From Evernia prunastri (Eukaryota; Ascomycota; Lecanoromycetes; Lecanorales; Parmeliaceae): DNA of 64,000 nucleotides. The translations under genes and the position numbers were made by a program. Location: positions 1-64,000 of the forward strand of contig NKYR01000064.1 of NCBI GenBank assembly GCA_003184365.1, written 5' to 3'. The notes beneath the pieces were generated by a model. That model searched no databases. It saw only the letters and a program-made list of their open reading frames with translations, and was not told the origin of the DNA. This document shows, piece after piece, positions 56,539 to 64,000 of the stretch (within the stretch, counting starts at the first letter, position 1; each line of letters begins with the position of its first letter).

Positions 56539-58320
56539 ATGGACTCCGCCAGTTTTCACCGGCCGCTTGCTTACCTCGATGCAAAACCCCACCTCACAGC
56601 TTCGCGAAGAAGTCCTGACCTAAGGGAGATACCTCTGAAGCAAGAGCGCTCCTGGGAGGACTCATCCAGTTCAAGGCCGGCAGTTCACAGGATACCAACC
56701 ATTTCTACCTTCTTGGACATGGAGACATATAATGGACATGTGCGGACTCCTGCAGATGCGATAATACTTTTCGAGGCCTGTCGCTTGGGTCTTTTACCCA
56801 GAGTTCAGCGCAGGTTGTCTGAAAAAGAGCGCCAGTCCATCAAGTCTGGCTCTGTCTTCGTCTGGGATGAACGGGAAGCGGGTATGCGAAGATGGACGGA
56901 CGGTAAATCTTGGAGTGCTAGTAGGGTGTCTGGGAGCTTTCTCACATACCGGGAAATGGAAGGCAAACGTGGTGGCAACAGCTTTGGCCCGCCTCTGGCT
57001 GCCGTCTCAAGAGCTGGAAAGACTCCTGATAGCACTCGCGGTAGTGACTCGGATTTGGATATGGGTGGAGAAGATGGACCGGATGGGTATCGATACAAGC
57101 CGGACGGACTGATGAAGCAGTCATTCAGCATAACGACTTCCTCAGGCAATCACCTCCATCTCATCAGTTACTACTCGCGCTCCCATCCATCTGCGACAAA
57201 TCTGGCAAGTCCCACAAGCGATCCAGCGTTGCGACACATTCGCCCACAAAAAGGAATGTACCCCGAATCGACTGTCCATGAACACCAAAACATCCCCGCC
57301 GTTACTAGGTCGCCAATGGCCAGCGCACCTTACTCAACCGTCCCCCAGATGGCAGGATATGCTCGACAAGGACCACCTCAATGGCCCACACCACACTACA
57401 ATGGTTATAATTGGGCACCTCCGCCTCCAATGCAACAGGCAGGCCAACACTATGGCTACCCGCAGTACAACGGAGGAGGCGTCGTATACGCACCCCAACC
57501 CCCGATCAATGGTCATTCCCCTCTTCAAAATTCCCAATCCGCTCAACAACCTCCACCCGCGACGCAGTCATCCGACCCCCAGTACCAGGCCTACGACCAA
57601 AGAAGATACTCCTCGATGTCGTCTTCTATGCACCCTGATATGTCTGGCTACGATCCACGGCAAGGCCCTTCTACAACATTACAACAGCGACCCATGGAAA
57701 AGTATGGGGCGACTCCAGATCTCTACAATGGCTACGACCCAAGGTACCCTCCCAATCAAACTCGAAATCATCCCACGCCCTCCGACAGCAACCTTGCCCC
57801 TCCGCAGCAGCCCCACGGTCGCAATGGTAGCCACGCAAATGGTATGCAGCAGTCGCAGTCACAACATCATCATCATCCTTCCCCACACATGTCGCAACTT
57901 CTGCCGAACGGCCAACAGCAGCAACTCCAACAGATTGCCTCATCTTCCACTCCTATCGACCCGCGGCTGATGGCTGCTTCCCCGATGATACAGCAACAGT
58001 CACAACCAAACCACCAGTCCCGAACGTCAACTCCCGGAGCTCACGCGCAGCTCCAGGAAGCTGCCGAAGCCGCACAAAACTATGCCAACGGGACAAACGG
58101 CGCAAGCACGATTCCAAGTATTGGCGCCATCATGAACGGCGCTTCTGCCGAGAGCCACAACAGCCCAAACGCAGATGCGAAGAGTGACAGATCCGGCGAT
58201 AAAACACCTGGTGGGTCTGTGAAGAAAGAAGGTGGACCGCAAGACATCCCCAGCGACAAGCTGGGTTTTGGTGAAGACATGAGGGCGTTGAAGGTTCTGG
58301 ATCGGGCGTTCAAGACATAA
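56539..58320 (+). CDS. pac2: WOPR-domain (Gti1/Pac2-type) transcription regulator
   Basis: A single exon of 593 residues from the first in-frame ATG. The frame is open for 56 codons further upstream but contains no ATG there. The WOPR DNA-binding domain begins at residue 61 (METYNGHVRTPADAIILFE), includes VFVWDEREAGMRRWTDGKSW and RVSGSFLTYREMEGKRGG, then after a variable spacer GYRYKPDGLMKQSFSI and HLHLISYYSR. The spelling VWDEREAGMRRWTDG is that of the Pac2 branch rather than the Wor1/Ryp1/Sge1 branch, which has a different text at this site. The rest is low-complexity, rich in Q, P, N, H and S, as in activators. WOPR proteins control morphology and development in fungi; the target genes here are unknown. 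Confidence 0.9.
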   Translation: MDSASFHRPLAYLDAKPHLTASRRSPDLREIPLKQERSWEDSSSSRPAVHRIPTISTFLDMETYNGHVRTPADAIILFEACRLGLLPRVQRRLSEKERQSIKSGSVFVWDEREAGMRRWTDGKSWSASRVSGSFLTYREMEGKRGGNSFGPPLAAVSRAGKTPDSTRGSDSDLDMGGEDGPDGYRYKPDGLMKQSFSITTSSGNHLHLISYYSRSHPSATNLASPTSDPALRHIRPQKGMYPESTVHEHQNIPAVTRSPMASAPYSTVPQMAGYARQGPPQWPTPHYNGYNWAPPPPMQQAGQHYGYPQYNGGGVVYAPQPPINGHSPLQNSQSAQQPPPATQSSDPQYQAYDQRRYSSMSSSMHPDMSGYDPRQGPSTTLQQRPMEKYGATPDLYNGYDPRYPPNQTRNHPTPSDSNLAPPQQPHGRNGSHANGMQQSQSQHHHHPSPHMSQLLPNGQQQQLQQIASSSTPIDPRLMAASPMIQQQSQPNHQSRTSTPGAHAQLQEAAEAAQNYANGTNGASTIPSIGAIMNGASAESHNSPNADAKSDRSGDKTPGGSVKKEGGPQDIPSDKLGFGEDMRALKVLDRAFKT

Positions 58321-58921
58321 CAAGATATCACATGAGTCCGGGTCATCATGGTGAGGCAAAAGCTTTGTGATGGCCAGAGGAGGTTGGCATTGAAAAGTTT
58401 GCGTTCAGGCACGCGCTAGGCGGTGGGATCGAAGCGAATTAGCGAATTGGCACGATCCATTGTATTATTCAAAGGGCGTTTTTTTTTCCTGAGAAAAAAG
58501 GGCTTGCTTGCATTGAAGAAGATATCACACGGTTTTTAAGAGCGGACAACGGGAAAAAGGGGAAAGGACGGAATGGGAGATTGTATCCTACGAGGGTTTT
58601 TGCGGAGGAGCATCAACCTCGGTCACCATGCTTTTGCTCCCCTTTTTCAACAACACAACAACAACAGCACGATGATGAGATGGGCTCTATATGATAAGAT
58701 AGTTCGGCTACAGCTCATGCATGCGTCAGAAATGTAATATGTTCCCAACAACACGCTTTCCGAAAGCTCGCAACGTGGATTTGATACATTCGGCAATCTC
58801 ATCGTGGACGTGAATATTGCTCTTTTTCCATGAATACAAATAGAGTAAATGGGTATCTCAGCGCAGCGCGAAATCCTCGCCCTTTTCACCTTCCATGCCC
58901 TACTCTACTCCTCCCACCTTC
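58321..58921. other. Convergent intergenic region, Pac2-type gene / SYS1
   Basis: 3' untranslated DNA of both genes; no gene recognised. Confidence 0.6.
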
Positions 58922-59623
58922 TCACGCTCTCCCCTCTCCGTCTCCGTCTCCCTCTTCTCCACCCCCATCTCCCCCCTCCTCCCTTGTAGCAACCATCTCA
59001 TACACCCCCCTCTCCCTCCCTCCCTCAACCCCCTTACCACCACCAACCCCTTTCCCCCCAAAAGCAATCGGCCTGAGTTCCCTCCACCGACAGCACCACA
59101 CCCCGCCGCCGACCATGAGCGCGGCGCTGGCGGCCTGCAGCGCCCACCAGAGCGCGGTGGCGGGCAGCGCGCGGGAGTAGGCGGTCGTCAGGCACAGGTG
59201 CAGCAGGTGCAGCGTGAGGGCGAAGTCCGGGACGAGCTTGGAGCGCGCGACGAGCAGGAGGAGGAGGGGGATGCTGTTGTGGGGGGGGCTGGCGTTGGCT
59301 TGCAGGGTTTTTTAAGGGGGGAGAGAGAGAGACTGGACACAAAAAACGTACCCGCAGAAACTGGCACCGAGCCAACAGACCCCCAACGTCCAGCCGGCCG
59401 CCGTGTCGCCCCGGAGGCTCCGCCAGCTGAGCACGAGGTCGGGGGAGAAAGGTTTCCCCGCCGTCAGGGCGGTGAAGAGCAAGAGGCCCGTGGCGCAGAG
59501 GTAGTAGAGCAGCTGGAGCGTGACGATTTGCGTCAGGATGCGCAGGGGGGAGCGGGCCGTCGGGGCGTTCGGGGAGGATGACGATGGCGGGGGCGGGCGT
59601 CGGCGGGGAAGGGGGAGGGGCAT
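58922..59623 (-). CDS. sys1: SYS1 Golgi membrane protein
   Basis: Two exons, 59623-59352 and 59273-58922, encode 207 residues. After a short proline/serine-rich head the protein has LRILTQIVTLQLLYYLCATG, a PFSPDLVLSWRSLRGDT loop, then WTLGVCWLGASFC, LLLLLVARSKLVPDFALTLH, and WRELRPIAFGG: the conserved text and about four membrane helices of SYS1. SYS1 recruits the GTPase Arl3/ARFRP1 to the trans-Golgi. The C-terminal tail is glycine/glutamate-rich and species-specific. Codons in the conserved part end almost always in C or G, unlike neighbours such as wc-2. It diverges from COA6. Confidence 0.88.
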
Positions 59624-60146
59624 TTTCTTTCTTTATGCGTCGGGTGGGTGAAGGGGTGTTTTTTTGTGTCTTGTGGGGTGTGGATGGATAGATAGGTGGA
59701 TGGATGGATGGATGGAGATGGGAGGAGGTAATGGTCGGTAAGGGTGAAGGCAGGTCTTTGCTATCGTGGTCGCATAGTTACTGTCGGTGTATTGAGCTCG
59801 AATTCCGACTAGAGAAAGAAGTGAAAGATGGAAAGGATTGATTCCTCGAAGGTCTTGACAGATGAATCGATTGAGTCCAAATGAGGATGTTGCCGGCTTT
59901 GATCGTCACAGATCGATCGATGCCTGAGCTTCTTCTTCTTCTCATTTCGCTCAAGCGGAACCCATTCCGCACGCCTAACTCTAGCGCAAGCTCCAATAAC
60001 AATTTTCTAAACCTCACCACATTCACCCTCCCCCTCCCTTTCCCCCCAACAAGAGTAACGCTCTACAGCCACTCAATCCCCACACTCATCTTCAACCCAA
60101 TCCAACCCAACCTAATCCAACCAACCAAACCTTCCCAAAACAAACA
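59624..60146. promoter_or_regulatory. Shared divergent promoter region, SYS1 / COA6
   Basis: 523 bp between start codons. A (GGAT)n tract lies at about 59686-59716, and the 90 bp before COA6 are C-rich with ccaaccaa-like words. Confidence 0.5.
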
Positions 60147-60823
60147 ATGGGCCTCTTCACCACCACCACCACCACCACCACCACCACCNCCCCCCCCCCA
60201 TCCCCATCCCACGCCTCCCCCACCCCCTCGGCCGACGGCGCCTTCGAAGCACCGGACCGTCGCTCGCGCGCGCACTGCTGGCGGGCCCGCGACAACTTCT
60301 TCGCCTGCCTCGAGCGCAACGGCATCGTCGACAGCATCCGGGACAAGGAGCGCGCCGAGGGCGCGTGCGGGGCTGAGGGGAAGGGGTTGGAGAGGGAGTG
60401 CGCTGCTAGCTGGGTGCGTGTTGCTTTTTTTCCTTTCTCCTTTTTTTTTCTCTGTTGGGGGAATTCGGTTTGGTGCTGTTTTTTCGGGGGTGGGGAAACG
60501 TCTGGCGGATATGAGTTTTGGGGGGGTTGGAAGGAGGAGCGGAGACGAGAGAGGGGCCTGGAGAAGGGGGAGAGGGGGACGCAACGGAGCCAGGGAAAAC
60601 CGAACACCGAGAGATGAGCAGTCTTAGATTATGAGAGATACGGCTTGGCTAACCCATTGTCGGTCGTGTTTCTCTCTAACAGGTCACCTATTTCAAGCAA
60701 AGACGGGTGATGGAGCACAGGAAGAAGCAAACGCTCGAGCAGCTGGCGGCGGAAGGGGCGCGGCCGATGCCCGAGGGGATGCAGCAGGCGCTGCCCGGGG
60801 ACCGGGGGAAACCGCCTGCGTGA
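60147..60823 (+). CDS. coa6: COA6-like cytochrome c oxidase assembly factor (twin CX9C/CX10C)
   Basis: Exons 60147-60413 and 60683-60823 give about 135 residues. The CHCH fold is read as C44-x9-C54 (HCWRARDNFFAC) and C74-x10-C85 (CGAEGKGLEREC), the COX6B-family spacing of COA6. The protein continues SWVTYFKQRRVMEHRKKQ after splicing. It acts in the mitochondrial intermembrane space in copper delivery to COX2. The head is a run of about ten threonines from an ACC repeat followed by prolines, with an N base at 60189, so its length is not reliable. The intron (269 bp) is long for this window. Confidence 0.88.
60157..60199 (+). repeat. ACC microsatellite running into a C-run, interrupted by N
   Basis: Lies in the COA6 reading frame and encodes the Thr/Pro head. 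The N at 60189 indicates the assembler could not resolve it. Confidence 0.8.
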
Positions 60824-61616
60824 CGTGACGTGAAAAACGATGAGATGGGAGAGAGTACCCTTTCGACAGGGGGGGGGAAAAACACGGAAAAAGGCGCAAC
60901 TGGGACATACAGCACGGAGTTCTTGGTATGGCGGCGGAGTCGAGAATTTCGGTTGGGGGAGGGGGTTGCATGGCGTGGTCGGTCGGTCACTGCATTGCTT
61001 CGGAGTTTAATGCTGGGTCACATCTCCACCACGGCGTTGAGAGGGATTTTGAGAGTAGGTACCCTCGGGTATCATACTGTGTGGAAGATACAGATGTAAG
61101 ATAGGAAAATCGCAAACCCCGCTGTTTCACGGAATGGACGCCCGAGGCATGAGGTCTTGCACGTTTGGTTTCGTGAAAGGGAGAAAGTTATTATTGCGAG
61201 TGGAGGACGCAGCTATCTAAAGCCAAGGGGGAAAGGCTCAACGATCCAAAGAATCAAGCGCCCCAAAATCGTATATCATTGCAATCCAACGTTGGTATCC
61301 GCAGAAGGAGTTAGTACGCGTGCCCACATTATGGCAGAAAGGCTAGAAGACGACAGTACATGAATGGTAATAAAGCAAATCAAAGCCCGCTAATGCCTCC
61401 TAGATGATAACTTATAAAACCGTTCAGACGCTCAAATGAGAACATAATCGTTGTATGTTTCGCTCTTCTCTGACGGGTATCTCATATGCTTCCATGACAG
61501 AACCGTTGTAACATAGAAAGCGTCAAAGTCGTGTACTTCATAAAGCCGAGAGAATCGGCAAACCAAGATAGTAATTCAGACCTTCGAAGAGAAGTCATGA
61601 TTCGCGATGACAGAAA
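60824..61616. other. Convergent intergenic region, COA6 / C2H2 gene
   Basis: A G-run (about 60869-60877) and short frames without recognisable content. No gene seen. Confidence 0.6.
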
Positions 61617-63854
61617 TCAGGACCGAGGAGTAACAGTAGCGTTTTCCTCGCTGGTGGCAACGGCCACAAGGACTTCAAGCCCACTCATCTGGCTGTCCTT
61701 GGGCCCGTTGTGGTGAGAATTGTCGGTCCCGGCGGGTAGCGGCCAGGTAGGAGGTCGTGTGTTTCCGGCATTATAACCCTACGCACATGGTTTAGCACAC
61801 TTTCAACAACATCCGAGCGACAGAACTCACGTGGTGAGGTGCTGGCATAACAGCGCCCGGATGAGCAGACTCGATATAACCGTTGCTATGGACAATCGAA
61901 GGATGATGTTCGGCGGTTGTGAATGACGGCGTCGTCGGTACTCCCTCACTACTGCTGGAATCTCCAGGCGAAGCTCCCTGTTGGGTTACTCCTACATGAC
62001 CGATATACCAGCCTTGCCGTTTCGCTCTGTTAGGGGTAGGCTCAGGGTAGTGTGAAGTCTCAGAAGCCCGCTTTTGGGATTCTTGATGTAACACAGGGGT
62101 TACCTGGGCGTGCTGTTCCGTCTGTGAGCCGACTGGGACTTGTTCATTCATAGCCTGCTGAGGCCAAGCACTAGATTCGGTAGGCGGTGTCCCACTCGCT
62201 ATTTCAAGTTTAGTCAGGTTTTGATGGAGAGACATGTCCCAGGATGCGTGGCCCCTCCTATCGTTTGGTCCAGAGATGGGCTGCACTGATGGACCGGGAT
62301 AGATTGGCGGTCTAATAGCAGGGTCGATTTGCATGGGACTTGAAGCGCTGGCTTGGGGTGTTGCAGGACGACGAGGCACTTGGTCAAACGTTTCTATACC
62401 GGGCAGTCGGTGTGGCTGGCTTGCAGCCGCAGCAGCTTGTGGAGCGAAGGCAGGCCGAGGAGCATCCGGAGTTTGGTAGTAACTCAATCCACTCGTGGCT
62501 GGGCGAGAGTAATTCGTGTATGTATAGGTGCTAGGATGCCATGTCCGTCTTCTCCATTCTGCTTCGGCAGCTGATACGGCTTCACGGCGTGACGGGTTGT
62601 AATTCGCAGTGGTCGGACTGGCAAACCCACTGCCGCTGTTTGAGAATGTGGAAGCACTGGAGGAAACCAGAGGACTGAGGAAAGGCGAAGGATAAGCATT
62701 GCTCTGAGGAGACTGGAATTGGACAGCCGGTCCAGATGGTACCGAAAGCCTTCGAGTGTGAGACCTGCCGTCCCAGAAATTACCACTCCGAGATACAGTG
62801 GAAACGGGTGACCCTAAGGACGAGCCATAGCCTGGGCTATTTGGTCCGTTGGAGTAAGTGGTGGAAGTTGGAGTGCTCACACCTTCCGATGGTTCCACTA
62901 AGAATGAGTACTGGCCGGGCGGCGTTGAAGCTTGACTCCGTAGCGTGTCTAAGCTCAGCCTGTTCCGCGCAGATGAATCACTCGCCATCATTAAAGGAGG
63001 TGGCCTTCGTCGACTGTCTTCTCTGACCATGGTAGATGCAGTGGAACCTATACTGGAGGCTGATAGATTTCGGCTGTGACCTCGACCGTGGCTTCCTTGA
63101 CTACTCGCAGTACCAGCGCGAGCCCGCCCACTCGGTGGCCTCACACGGTCGGTTCGAATCTGGCGTTGAAAGCGAGTACCAGTAGCAGCCAGAGAGTCGC
63201 CGGGTATCTCTTCGTTGACATGTACCGTTTGCGCATGCTGGCGCAGGTTGTCCAGGCGAGAGAATCTGCGTGAACAGTGACATTGGAAAGGCCGCTCTCC
63301 GGTATGTTTCCTGCCGAGTTTCAGTAGAGGACCGCGATCCGTGATCGAACGAATACATACCTGATGTGCCGTGCGAGATGTTCACTCCGTGTGAAACTCA
63401 ACTTGCAAGGTGGAAACTCGGTGCAGAAAAATCTCTGACCCTTCTTCTTTTTGGATGGCCTGCCAGTCTCCAAGTCTATACTCTCGGCGTCTGATCCTCC
63501 ATCGCCTTCGTCTGACTCATCCATATCTATATCTTGGGATTCCGTCGATTGAATCGAGCGACTAGAGTCTCCGCGACTAGCTATCCCAGGTCTTGTTGTG
63601 CCCAAGGGCTGATGTTGTACCGAAAAAGAATTGCTGAAAGGCGAACTAGGTAGTGGTCGTTGCCCATTGACCCCACCAAAATTCAACGTTGTAGGTGTAT
63701 TTGGCGCGGACCGCGTCGAGTCTTCGGCTTGTGGGAGAGGTATGGGTCGAGTAGGGTTGGACATGGGGGCTCGAGGAGTCGTCGGGGTAGTCGCTTCAGC
63801 GGAATAGTCGGACAGGCCAAGGCCGACGTTGACCGGTTCGAAGGTGGTGGTCAT
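61617..63854 (-). CDS. C2H2 zinc-finger transcription factor
   Basis: Three exons, 63854-63361, 63310-61831 and 61778-61617, give 711 residues. Two tandem fingers lie at about 144-195. The first has an unusual CX5C spacing (C144-TEFPP-C150) and is followed by RSEHLARHIRKHTGERP, which splicing creates. The second starts QCHC, a CX1C spacing, with RFSRLDNLRQHAQTVH. The linker TGERPF is the classical one. An acidic stretch (DMDESDEGDGGSD) and basic KKKKGQR precede the fingers; the long C-terminal two-thirds is S/P/T/Q-rich with no fold recognised. It is a nuclear regulator by family, with unknown targets; the fingers resemble fungal factors of the Rgm1/Usv1 kind, but I do not assign a name. Confidence 0.85.
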
Positions 63855-64000
63855 TGTGGCAATGTGCTGGAGTCGCCTGAGTGTGGAATGAAGAGAGCCT
63901 CGCGGAGTCTAGCGAGGGATTCTGTATGTCGTAAGATGGCGACTAGAGGTCGACGAGCGCTTGCGTCACTTCATGGAGATGTCGGCCTGACAGGGTCGGA
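63855..64000. promoter_or_regulatory. Upstream of the C2H2 gene (window edge)
   Basis: Presumed promoter/leader of the minus-strand zinc-finger gene; nothing specific seen. Confidence 0.4.

Noticed and set aside
58830..59581. Plus-strand frame of 228 codons, G/R/E-rich
   Set aside because: It is antisense to SYS1 in a G+C-rich region where stops are rare; low-complexity composition.
1..64000. tRNA, rRNA, CRISPR array, bacterial-type operon or riboswitch
   Set aside because: I looked for B-box-like ggttcgaat words and regular short repeats with spacers; the few hits lie in coding exons or satellites, and nothing supports any of these.

Overview
The window is nuclear DNA of a filamentous ascomycete (Pezizomycotina). 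The evidence is short GT-AG introns of about 45-120 bp, a WC-2-type photoreceptor subunit, a Pac2-type WOPR regulator, a nickel urease, and blocks of extreme A+T content with the signature of repeat-induced point mutation (RIP). I cannot name the genus. Single N bases, one run of 21 N and duplicated contig ends show that this is a draft scaffold.

Layout. (1) 1-10.48 kb is transposon-derived, mostly RIP-bleached DNA. It holds the wreck of a + strand Helitron (about 1.8-6.35 kb) that can be aligned by eye, block by block, to a fresher minus-strand Helitron copy at 43.4-44.75 kb. A 5'-truncated LINE with a 13-bp target-site duplication sits inside it and is not mutated, so it arrived after RIP. 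A decaying minisatellite and two small un-mutated solo-LTR-like insertions follow. (2) 11.2-37.7 kb is gene-rich: an HMG-box protein, urease, an SNM1/Artemis-family nuclease, an unknown acidic protein, a clavaminate-synthase-like oxygenase, FRG1, WC-2, RAD50, a Maf-type pyrophosphatase, a medium-chain reductase and mitochondrial ThrRS. (3) 37.8-47.32 kb is a second transposon block: solo LTRs, a broken minus-strand Ty3/gypsy element, the deleted Helitron, and a repeat present three times. It is badly assembled. (4) 48.3-64 kb is gene-rich again: a microbial-type PARG, mitochondrial AsnRS, the Pac2-type factor, SYS1, COA6 and a C2H2 zinc-finger factor.

How genes relate. There are no operons. 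RAD50 and the SNM1/Artemis-like nuclease, both of DNA break and crosslink repair, lie about 8.4 kb apart. Two mitochondrial aminoacyl-tRNA synthetases and COA6 serve mitochondrial translation and respiration. Divergent pairs that share an upstream region are oxygenase/FRG1, WC-2/RAD50, Maf/reductase and SYS1/COA6.

The most interesting observations are these. RAD50 appears to have a start codon that splicing creates, with a 2-nt microexon between two introns. A Helitron and its RIP-killed relative share an intron, and one copy has an internal deletion fusing Rep to the 3' end. The Ty3 element has a 10-nt self-complementarity typical of self-primed (Tf1/sushi-type) elements. All exon structures were deduced by eye from splice consensus, reading frame and family conservation; none is backed by RNA data.
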